13,013 nucleotides of DNA, from assembly GCA_016202785.1 (NCBI GenBank), contig JACQOC010000040.1, positions 1 through 13,013 on the forward strand, written 5' to 3'. Positions 6,982 to 12,486 of this stretch are shown here, in pieces; the first letter of the stretch is position 1; every line of letters starts with the position of its first letter. Position numbers and translations under genes: made by a program. The notes under the pieces were generated by a model that ran no database searches, was not told the DNA's origin, and was given only the letters and a program-made list of their open reading frames with translations. This stretch comes from Candidatus Aenigmatarchaeota archaeon. GTDB taxonomy: Archaea > Aenigmatarchaeota > Aenigmatarchaeia > QMZP01.

Positions 6982-8174
6982 GGCAACAGTTGCTGCGGAT
7001 AGCAAAGGAGTTTGGCACGCCCTGCTATGTCTATTTCGCGGACCGCCTGGACCTGCAGGCCAGCAAGCTGAAGGCGGCCGTGCCGGCCGGTTGGAAGATC
7101 TATTACGCGATGAAGGCCAACCCGCACCCGGAAATCGTGCAGGCATTCCGGCGGCACGGTTTCGGCATTGAAATAGCGTCCGGAGGCGAATTGGCGGCCG
7201 CGCTGGCTGCCGGCGTTCCGGCGCGCGAAATCGTGTTTGCCGGCCCGGGCAAGACCGACAAGGAATTGGCAGCGGCGCTTGCGGCCGGCATCCATATGCT
7301 GCACGCGGAAAGCTTCGGCGAGCTGCAGCGCATCGACGGCATCGCGCACCGCCTAGGAAAAATTGCCGGCGTTGCGCTGCGCGTCAACCCGCTGCATACG
7401 CCTGGCCAGGCCGGCCTGCAAATGGGCGGGGCCAGCAGGCAATTCGGCATCGACGCGGAACAGCTGACCGCGGATAAACTTGCCGGCCTGGAACAGTTTG
7501 ACCATGTCGAGGTCAAAGGCGTCCATGTCTATGCCGCTTCGCAGGTGCTGGACAAAAGCGAGTTCCTGGCCCACGCCCGGCAGGCGTTCGCCAGCGCCGG
7601 CCGGCTGGCAAACCATGTTGGCTTGGAATACGTCAACATTGGCGGCGGCATCGGCATACCTTACGCAAAAAGCGAGCAGGAGTTTGACACCGCTGGGCTG
7701 GCAAGTGCGCTTGATACAATATCCAAGGGGCAGGCGCTGGGGGACGCGCAGGTTTGCCTGGAGTCGGGCCGCTATCTGGCCGGTCCGGCAGGTTTTTTCC
7801 TGGCGCAAGTCGTTGATACGAAGACCTCCAGGGGAAAAAATTACGCCATCCTGGACGGCGGCATGAATTGTTTCCTAAGGCCAGCTTTGACCAAAACGGC
7901 GCATCCCAGCTTCAATTTATTGGAGCGCGGGCCGGCTGAAACAATCCTTACCGGGCCGTTATGCACGCCACTGGACGTGCTCGGCACGCTTGACACCATA
8001 GCATTGCCCGGCGACACCATCGCTTTCGGCCAGGCCGGGGCGTATGGCTTCACCGAAAGCATGCCGCTGTTCTTGTCGCACGACCTGCCGTGCGAGGTGC
8101 TGGTGGAGCACGGGCCAGCAAGAGTCATAACCGCACGGAGGCCTGGACATGGATTCGCTCAGCCGCTGCCTTGA
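6978..8174 (+). CDS. lysA: PLP-dependent decarboxylase, probable diaminopimelate decarboxylase (non-canonical)
   Basis: By position it should catalyse the last step, decarboxylating diaminopimelate to lysine. The 398-residue protein has the alanine-racemase-fold barrel with the PLP lysine K46 (YYAMKANP), GVHVYAASQ (181-189), the glycine loop NIGGGIGIPY (220-229), ESGRYLAGPAG (262-272), ILDGGMN, C329 in GPLCTPLD and a C-terminal GAYGFTESMPLFLSH. Several signatures differ from canonical LysA: usually HxHIGSQ, a CE pair after GP, RPALY, and a YN-containing C-terminal motif. Here they are HVYAASQ, CT, RPALT and LFLSH. These variants resemble the BtrK/PvlA/exosortase-associated decarboxylases. Fold and chemistry are firm; substrate is inferred from the operon. 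The start is the ATGA overlap with dapC; the frame continues upstream inside dapC without similarity. Its 3' end overlaps dapE by 26 nt. Confidence 0.8.
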   Translation: MRQQLLRIAKEFGTPCYVYFADRLDLQASKLKAAVPAGWKIYYAMKANPHPEIVQAFRRHGFGIEIASGGELAAALAAGVPAREIVFAGPGKTDKELAAALAAGIHMLHAESFGELQRIDGIAHRLGKIAGVALRVNPLHTPGQAGLQMGGASRQFGIDAEQLTADKLAGLEQFDHVEVKGVHVYAASQVLDKSEFLAHARQAFASAGRLANHVGLEYVNIGGGIGIPYAKSEQEFDTAGLASALDTISKGQALGDAQVCLESGRYLAGPAGFFLAQVVDTKTSRGKNYAILDGGMNCFLRPALTKTAHPSFNLLERGPAETILTGPLCTPLDVLGTLDTIALPGDTIAFGQAGAYGFTESMPLFLSHDLPCEVLVEHGPARVITARRPGHGFAQPLP

Positions 8175-9135
8175 GGAGCTGGTCCGCATCGACAGCACCA
8201 CCGGCAAGGAACAGCGCATCGCTGACTATGTGGAAGCAAAGCTGGCCGGCTTTGGATTGGCGGTCGAGCGCAGCGAAAATAACATTATTGCCGGCACGGG
8301 AAGCGTCATGCTGGCCGGCCATCTGGACACGGTCCCGCCGGCCAGTTTGGGCCAGCTGATCCCGAAAGTGGCGAACGGCAGGCTGCAGGGAAGAGGCGCA
8401 TGCGACATGAAGGCCGGCCTGGCGGTCATGCTGGAGCTGGCGCAAAGCGAGAATGCAACTTTCGTCTTCTACTCCGGGGAAGAGGGTCCGTTGCCCAACG
8501 GCCTCAACCTCTTGCATGAAAAAGGCCGGCTGCAAGCCAAGCTTGCGGTGTGCCTGGAGCCGACCAACCTGCAGTTGCAGACGGCTTGCCGCGGCCGGCT
8601 GCTGACAAAAGTTACGGTTGCCGGCAAGGCTGGCCACAGCAGCTTGGGCAGCCAACATAATGCGATTTACCGCGCACTGGAGTTGGTGGCGAAGGCCAGA
8701 GGCTTGCAGCCCATGGTGCAAGCGCACGGTGGCGCGCTTGCCGTAACGGGAATAGAGTCCATGGGGCCGTCCAATGCAACGCCAACTGCGTGCCGCATCC
8801 TGCTTGATTACCGGTTCCCGGCGGGCGCAACGATGGGCGAAGCTGAAACGTTTCTGGCGCACAACATCAGCGCTGGCATGGAATTTCTCGACCGCGCGCC
8901 GGCCTATTCCTTGCCGAAAAACCTTTCGGCGGCCTTTGCCAAACACCTCGGGCCGGCAGGCGTTTGCCCGGGTTGGACGGATGCGGCCCAACTGTCCGGC
9001 TGGGGCATCCCATGCGCCATTTTCGGGCCGGGGAAATTAGAACTTGCGCATGCTGACGATGAACATGTCGTGCTGAAGCAGCTGGAACTGGCATGCGAGC
9101 GATTGCGCCCGCTGCTGCGGTCGCAATTTGCCTGA
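8149..9135 (+). CDS. dapE: Succinyl-diaminopimelate desuccinylase (M20 family)
   Basis: Predicted to hydrolyse N-succinyl-LL-diaminopimelate to succinate and LL-diaminopimelate. The 328-residue M20 metallopeptidase has a two-zinc catalytic domain interrupted by a lid/dimerisation domain (about 145-245, with AGKAGHSSLGSQ). Metal and catalytic residues are all visible: H58 and D60 in LAGHLDTVPP, D86 in GRGACDMKAG, E111/E112 in YSGEEGP, E137 in CLEPTN and H301 in LELAHADDEHV. It is shorter than E. coli DapE (375) and resembles the compact type of other phyla. A strong GGAGG (8137-8141) lies 7 nt before the ATG, inside the end of lysA. M20 enzymes have varied substrates, so the desuccinylase role rests partly on the operon. 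Last gene of the operon; it converges on the 9150-9617 gene with 14 nt between stops and no obvious T-rich terminator. Confidence 0.87.
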   Translation: MDSLSRCLEELVRIDSTTGKEQRIADYVEAKLAGFGLAVERSENNIIAGTGSVMLAGHLDTVPPASLGQLIPKVANGRLQGRGACDMKAGLAVMLELAQSENATFVFYSGEEGPLPNGLNLLHEKGRLQAKLAVCLEPTNLQLQTACRGRLLTKVTVAGKAGHSSLGSQHNAIYRALELVAKARGLQPMVQAHGGALAVTGIESMGPSNATPTACRILLDYRFPAGATMGEAETFLAHNISAGMEFLDRAPAYSLPKNLSAAFAKHLGPAGVCPGWTDAAQLSGWGIPCAIFGPGKLELAHADDEHVVLKQLELACERLRPLLRSQFA

Positions 9136-9149
9136 CCGCGCTATTTGGC

Positions 9150-9617
9150 TTACTGCTTGTTCGTCCGTACCGCCTGCGCGTCGCGGAACGCGCCCAGCAA
9201 ATGCATGCCCAGAACCAACAGCAACACGCTGGCCGCGGTTATGACGACATTGTTGGCCGCCAGAAAAGTTGTTGCGCTCAGCGGCAGGAACAGGCTGGCA
9301 AAGGAGATGCAGCCCGGACACTGGATGGCGAAGAAGCCCAGCACGGAAGAAGCGAAACCGGCGCTGGCGCTGCCCTTGACGTTGCACACCTTCGGTTGAC
9401 GCAGGTTATACACTTGCAGCGCAAAAAACGGCCCGAACAGGCCGGCAAACGCAAGGTAAAGCACCAGGTTGGCCGGCTGGATGATCTCGAACCACAGGTC
9501 AATGTTGTTGCCCAAAGTCTGCGAATACGGGTAGATGAACAGCATGAACGCGGAGGCCAGCGCGGCCAGCGCCAGGTAGTTTTTCTGCCTTAGCACTTGC
9601 AGGATCAGCATGGCCAT
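9150..9617 (-). CDS. Small integral membrane protein with intramembrane CPGC motif
   Basis: A 155-residue protein with about four predicted membrane segments: residues 14-33 (YLALAALASAFMLFIYPY), 46-67, 89-110 and 122-142. The third contains C100-P-G-C103 within GFFAIQCPGCISFASLF, a thiol pair inside the bilayer; C78 lies in the preceding polar loop (RQPKVCNVKG). I do not recognise a named family, but the CxxC helix suggests metal or thiol-redox function. The frame stays open upstream to 9779. The ATG at 9617 is chosen because a TATA-like box sits 27 nt upstream and the layout mirrors the opposite promoter. ATG 9611 is close by, and a TTG at 9656 inside the operator is a weaker alternative. 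Divergent from the metal operon and sharing its operator sequence, it is probably co-regulated. Confidence 0.75.
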   Translation of the reverse strand: MAMLILQVLRQKNYLALAALASAFMLFIYPYSQTLGNNIDLWFEIIQPANLVLYLAFAGLFGPFFALQVYNLRQPKVCNVKGSASAGFASSVLGFFAIQCPGCISFASLFLPLSATTFLAANNVVITAASVLLLVLGMHLLGAFRDAQAVRTNKQ

Positions 9618-9639
9618 AACAATAGATGGTGCGGCAAAA

Positions 9640-9648
9640 CTTAAAAAG
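9640..9648 (-). promoter_or_regulatory. TATA-like box for the CPGC membrane protein
   Basis: On the minus strand CTTTTTAAG occupies 9648-9640. Its centre is about 27 nt upstream of the ATG at 9617, the spacing of an archaeal TATA box on a leaderless transcript. It lies directly downstream of the operator at 9650-9666, so a bound repressor would block TBP/TFB. Confidence 0.55.
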
Positions 9649-9649
9649 G

Positions 9650-9666
9650 TTTGCAAGTTTTGTAAA
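9650..9666. promoter_or_regulatory. Operator-like inverted repeat, left-facing promoter
   Basis: On the minus strand it reads TTTACA-AAACT-TGCAAA: two 6-bp arms with one mismatch and a 5-nt spacer. It matches the right-hand site (9705-9721) at 14 of 17 positions when each is read toward its own gene, including the shared TTTACAAAA. The arms contain the TACA/TGTA half-sites typical of BlaI/MecI/CopY operators, although that family's usual spacer is 2 nt. Likely bound by the regulator encoded at 9751. Confidence 0.65.
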
Positions 9667-9703
9667 TGCTTTTGTGCATGCCCGTAGTGCTTGCGTAGTT
9701 GAC

Positions 9704-9722
9704 CTTTACAAAAAATGTAAAG
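9704..9722. promoter_or_regulatory. Operator-like inverted repeat, right-facing promoter
   Basis: CTTTACA-AAAAA-TGTAAAG is a perfect 7-bp inverted repeat with a 5-nt spacer. It abuts the TATA-like box of the regulator gene, at the place where TFB binds (BRE), so occupancy would repress. Its centre is 55 bp from the centre of the left site. The TACA/TGTA half-sites fit the family of the adjacent BlaI/MecI/CopY-type protein, suggesting autoregulation of the operon. Confidence 0.72.
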
Positions 9723-9730
9723 TTTATTAG
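9722..9730 (+). promoter_or_regulatory. TATA-like box of the metal operon
   Basis: GTTTATTAG (core TTTATTA, 9723-9729) is centred 25 nt upstream of the ATG at 9751. With no Shine-Dalgarno sequence before that ATG, a leaderless transcript is likely. This spacing is the reason for preferring ATG 9751 over an in-frame TTG at 9733, which would lie upstream of the transcription start. Confidence 0.55.
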
Positions 9731-9750
9731 GCTTGCTGGCAAATAAGCAT

Positions 9751-10143
9751 ATGGTCAATGTCGACAAGGTGCGGTTCAACCGTTCCGGTTACGAGGCCGT
9801 GCTCAGCCCGCTGGAGAACTCGATACTGGAAGCGCTGTGGGAGAAGAAGAAGGCCAAGGTGCGCGAGTTGCACGCCCACCTCAAGCCGCGCAAAGACATA
9901 GCGCTGACCAGCATTGCCGTCGGTTTGGACCGCTTGCACAAGAAAGGCATCGTCTCCCGGGAAGTGGAGAACGGCCAGGGCGGCGCCCACTACATTTATT
10001 ACCCCTGCACCTCCAAGCAGGAGTTTGAGAAGTCGGTGCTGGAAAGCATCACCAACAAGCTGATTTACAATTTCGGCGACATCGCGGTCAATTATTTCAA
10101 CGAGCGCTTTGCCGAGCCCCGGCCCAAGCGCGGGAGAGGCTGA
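9751..10143 (+). CDS. BlaI/MecI/CopY-family winged-helix repressor
   Basis: A 130-residue DNA-binding protein. Residues 18-85 form the family's winged helix: LSPLENSILEALW (18-30), VRELHAHL (37-44), IALTSIAVGLDRLHKKGIVSR (with the recognition helix around TSIAVGLDRL) and the wing GGAHYIYYP. The remaining 45 residues, which dimerise in the family, contain FEKSVLESITNKLIYNFG and end in a basic tail (RPKRGRG). It lacks the C-terminal CxC copper-binding motifs of Enterococcus CopY and has only one cysteine (YYPCTS), so direct metal sensing is unlikely. The family includes BlaI/MecI, which are inactivated by a membrane metalloprotease. Here the next gene, overlapping by 1 nt, is exactly such a protease. 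Autoregulation through the 9704-9722 palindrome is likely. Family firm; signal unknown. Confidence 0.9.
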   Translation: MVNVDKVRFNRSGYEAVLSPLENSILEALWEKKKAKVRELHAHLKPRKDIALTSIAVGLDRLHKKGIVSREVENGQGGAHYIYYPCTSKQEFEKSVLESITNKLIYNFGDIAVNYFNERFAEPRPKRGRG

Positions 10144-10889
10144 TGCCGGTCGATGCCTGCTTCGTGCAGGTGGCCCTGGACCCGACCAAGTACTGGCTGG
10201 CCGGGGCTGGACTGGCGGTTGCATTGGCCAGCCTGCTCGCGCTTAAGAGGTTCCAGCTGTCCGGCAAAGGCAAGATTGGCCTCATCTATCTGCACCTCAC
10301 CTCGCTGTTCTTCCCACTGGCCGTATTTGCCACCAACCAGGCGTGCGGCATGCTGTGCTTGCCGTGCTTCGAGAGCCCGGCCGGCATCGCGGTGCTGGCA
10401 TTGCCGTCCGCGCTGGCGCTGGGCGCCATAGCTGGCTTCGTCGTCATTCCATCCTACTTCCTGCTCACCGGCCGCAACGTGCGGCTGGCCGACAAGTCGT
10501 TGCTGGCCTTCGTGCGCCGCCAGTCCAAACGCATGGGCATCAGGCAGCCAAGAATGTATGCTGCCAAGGACGCAAAACCTTACGCCTTTTCCTTCCGCAC
10601 TTTCCGCTCGGCCGTCGTGCTGTCGGTCGGCATGCTGGACATCCTGAACCGCAAGGAGATCGAAGCGGTCATCTTGCACGAGCTGGCCCACCTGCAAAGC
10701 CGGGCATCGGCCTTCAAGGTTTCCGCTTACCTGATGCGCCTCAGCCCGTTCTGGCTGTTCAAAGGCTTTAGCGCGGAGCTGAACCAGGAAGAATTGGCAG
10801 CGGACGCGTTTGCCAGCGCTGCCCAAGGCAGTGCGCGCCATCTGAACAGCGCCAAGCGCAAGCTGGCCGCCTACCGCAAGGAGCGCTGA
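10143..10889 (+). CDS. Membrane M48-type zinc metalloprotease with exposed Cys cluster
   Basis: A 248-residue membrane peptidase. Three hydrophobic segments lie at about 16-34, 45-64 and 82-108. The zinc site is HELAH (179-183), with a third ligand E217 in EELAAD, the M48 pattern seen in HtpX/Ste24 relatives. The preceding AFSFRTFRSAVVLSVGMLDILNRKEIEAV is typical of the M48 catalytic core. By the positive-inside rule, the basic loop 35-44 and the catalytic domain are cytoplasmic, so the short loop 65-81 faces outward; it holds C68-GML-C72-LP-C75. C6 is also present. TGATG coupling to the repressor gene and this topology suggest a sensor protease that detects metal or thiol stress outside and cleaves the repressor inside. 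That function is inferred. An HtpX-like quality-control role is the main alternative. M56 (BlaR1) assignment is less likely from the core motifs. Confidence 0.82.
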   Translation: MPVDACFVQVALDPTKYWLAGAGLAVALASLLALKRFQLSGKGKIGLIYLHLTSLFFPLAVFATNQACGMLCLPCFESPAGIAVLALPSALALGAIAGFVVIPSYFLLTGRNVRLADKSLLAFVRRQSKRMGIRQPRMYAAKDAKPYAFSFRTFRSAVVLSVGMLDILNRKEIEAVILHELAHLQSRASAFKVSAYLMRLSPFWLFKGFSAELNQEELAADAFASAAQGSARHLNSAKRKLAAYRKER

Positions 10890-10890
10890 G

Positions 10891-11331
10891 ATGGACCGAC
10901 AGCAAATTACCCAAGGCGTTGGCATTGTCGGCCTGGCCGCCATTCTGCTGTTCGTGCTGGTTTCGCTGCCGTACGCGTACCTTAACCTGGTCAGCGCTAA
11001 AGCCCCTGACCCGAACGGCAATGCCAACAATGCCGGCAGCGCGCCAGCTGGCGACGGCGCGGTGCGCGAGGTTACCTTGCAGTTCCGCGATTACAACTAT
11101 TACCCGAACACCATCAACGTCAAGAAAGGCCAAACGGTCAGGCTGGTTGCGGATCTGCAGTCGCAGTACAAGCTGATCGGCTGTTACACCTATCTGCGCA
11201 TCCCGAGCCTGGGCATCGCCAAGCAGCTGACGGCACGGGACAATGTGGTCGAGTTCAAGGCCGACCAGGAAGGCACGATACCGTTTGCCTGCGGCATGAA
11301 CATGGGGAAGGGCCGGATCGTTGTCGCCTAG
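10891..11331 (+). CDS. Membrane-anchored cupredoxin-like protein without histidine
   Basis: A 146-residue protein with an N-terminal signal anchor (residues 10-34, VGIVGLAAILLFVLVSLPYAYLNLV split by no charge), a flexible Asn/Ala/Gly/Pro linker (36-57) and a beta-rich cupredoxin-like domain (58-146) outside the membrane. Conserved elements: NYYPNTINVKKGQTVRLV (69-86), GC98 and the closing motif FACGMNMGKGRIVV (132-145). Candidate copper ligands are C98, C134, M136 and M138. The whole protein contains no histidine, unlike classical blue-copper sites, so an all-sulphur, Cu(I)-type site is suggested. It resembles cupredoxin domains accompanying archaeal and bacterial copper exporters. The gene follows the protease gene by 1 nt, with AAGGAG just before the start. 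Confidence 0.82.
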   Translation: MDRQQITQGVGIVGLAAILLFVLVSLPYAYLNLVSAKAPDPNGNANNAGSAPAGDGAVREVTLQFRDYNYYPNTINVKKGQTVRLVADLQSQYKLIGCYTYLRIPSLGIAKQLTARDNVVEFKADQEGTIPFACGMNMGKGRIVVA

Positions 11332-11333
11332 TT

Positions 11334-11534
11334 ATGAAAAAAATGCTGCTTAACGTCAAGGGCATGCACTGCAACAGCTGCGAGCAGCTGATTGCCATGG
11401 CGCTGGACGACCTGGGCATCAAGGGCGCCAAGGCCGACCACAAGACCGGCGCGGTTTCCTTCAGTTTCGACCCGGCCAAAGTGGACATGGAGAAAATCAA
11501 GGCCGCCATCCGGGACGAGGGTTACGAGGTGTAG
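11334..11534 (+). CDS. HMA-domain metallochaperone (CopZ-like)
   Basis: A free-standing 66-residue heavy-metal-associated domain. The metal motif GMHCNSC lies at 10-16 (C13 and C16) after the first beta strand (MLLNVKG), and the beta-alpha-beta-beta-alpha-beta ferredoxin-like order is complete, ending DEGYEV. Such proteins carry Cu(I) or similar soft metals in the cytoplasm and hand them to membrane transporters. It lies 2 nt after the cupredoxin gene and immediately before a membrane protein carrying its own HMA domain, the likely docking partner. The exact metal cannot be read from the sequence; the flanking cupredoxin makes copper most likely. Confidence 0.9.
   Translation: MKKMLLNVKGMHCNSCEQLIAMALDDLGIKGAKADHKTGAVSFSFDPAKVDMEKIKAAIRDEGYEV
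11526..11531 (+). promoter_or_regulatory. Shine-Dalgarno sequence for the HMA membrane protein
   Basis: GAGGTG lies inside the last codons of the HMA chaperone gene, 4 nt before the ATG at 11536. It is a strong archaeal ribosome binding site and decides that start over the open frame upstream, which is out of context inside the chaperone gene. Confidence 0.65.
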
Positions 11535-11535
11535 C

Positions 11536-12486
11536 ATGGCCATCGTCACTTCCGAGGTAACAATAACCGGCATGCATTGCGCGAGCTGCTCCAAAGTGCT
11601 GACCCGCGCGATCAGCGCGGTGCCGGGGGTGAGCAGCGTGGCCATCGAGGAGCGCACCGGCACCGCAGCGGTGCAATACGATGACGCCAAGGCCGGCCTG
11701 CCGGCCATCACCAAGGCGGTGCAGGACTCTGGTTATGGCATCGCCTCGGGCAGCAGCGCGCAAAACGCCTCGGTCGGCATGGATTTCTTTTCCCACCTGA
11801 TTTTTGACCGCTCGCGACTGCATGTCGAGCGGCAGGCCGTCAAGACTGGCCTGGTCACCTTTGCGCTGCTCGGCATCGTTGAAACCCTTGCCTATTACGC
11901 GTTCTTCATGAACCTGCCGAACTTTGCCGCGCGCAACTACGGCTCCTACCTGTTTTACCTGATCCTTGCCGTCACGCTGGCCGGCACCGCCCTCTGGCAG
12001 CTGCGCGCCTACCACAAGAAGGTCAGCTGCCAGGCCGGCATGATGATCGGCATGACCATCGGCATGTTATCCGGCTTCATGCTCGGTTCCATTGTCGGCG
12101 CCACCAACGGCATGTTTGTCGGTTCCGCCTATGGCATGCTGGTCGGCATGGCGTTTGGCGCGTACGCTGGCCGCTGCTGCGGGATCATGGGCGTCATGGA
12201 AGGCCTGATGGCCGGCTTCATGGGCGGGCTGATGGGGGCAATGACTACCTTCATGCTGCTGAACGAGAACGTGCTGCTGTTCTTCCCGCTGATTTTCGGC
12301 AGCTCCGGCATCATCCTGACCGGCCTGACCTACCTGATCTACAAGGACTACAGCCACAACGGCAATGGCAATGGGGAGGCGTTGGCAAGCTACGGCCTAC
12401 CCTTGTTCTTGAGCCTGGCATTCGCCCTGACCATGCTGACAACGTGGCTGATAGTGTATGGGCCGCGCTCTATTTTCGTGCAGTGA
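11536..12486 (+). CDS. HMA domain fused to a Met-rich glycine-zipper membrane domain
   Basis: A 316-residue protein. Residues 1-70 are a heavy-metal-associated domain with GMHCASC (C15, C18) and a normal end (QDSGYGI). A linker follows, then hydrophobic segments at about 103-125, 136-155, 167-210, 216-241, 244-268 and 287-309. Segment 168-234 is remarkable: glycine at every fourth position from 168 to 216, with 15 methionines between 169 and 240, plus C165, C214, C215 and E222. No P-type ATPase signatures (DKTGT, CPC) occur, so it is not CopA. I do not recognise a named family. A metal transporter or membrane metal-binding protein, receiving its cargo from the preceding chaperone, is the best inference. 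Its stop directly abuts the stop of the leftward Cys-rich gene. Confidence 0.85.
   Translation: MAIVTSEVTITGMHCASCSKVLTRAISAVPGVSSVAIEERTGTAAVQYDDAKAGLPAITKAVQDSGYGIASGSSAQNASVGMDFFSHLIFDRSRLHVERQAVKTGLVTFALLGIVETLAYYAFFMNLPNFAARNYGSYLFYLILAVTLAGTALWQLRAYHKKVSCQAGMMIGMTIGMLSGFMLGSIVGATNGMFVGSAYGMLVGMAFGAYAGRCCGIMGVMEGLMAGFMGGLMGAMTTFMLLNENVLLFFPLIFGSSGIILTGLTYLIYKDYSHNGNGNGEALASYGLPLFLSLAFALTMLTTWLIVYGPRSIFVQ
12037..12237 (+). other. Glycine-zipper, Met-rich membrane segment within the HMA protein
   Basis: Encodes residues 168-234. Glycines occupy 168, 172, 176 and so on without a break to 216: thirteen in a row at i+4 spacing. A shifted register 219, 223, 227, 231 follows, and 234 ends it. 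Methionines occupy many of the positions beside them. Long GxxxG arrays allow very close helix packing and are known from mechanosensitive channels and pore-forming glycine-zipper proteins; Met ladders are used by CTR copper transporters. The combination is seen directly; its function is inferred. Confidence 0.8.

Noticed and set aside
8125..8991. Leftward 288-codon open frame antisense to dapE
   Set aside because: Same GC artefact; the DapE metal ligands on the plus strand are complete.
9618..9779. Longer version of the CPGC membrane protein starting at 9779
   Set aside because: It would run through both operators and both promoters and into the divergent regulator gene; ATG 9617 has a correctly placed TATA-like box.
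10143..10889. Assignment as BlaR1/M56 peptidase
   Set aside because: The core around HELAH and EELAAD resembles M48, and there is no penicillin-binding sensor domain; only the arrangement is BlaR1-like.
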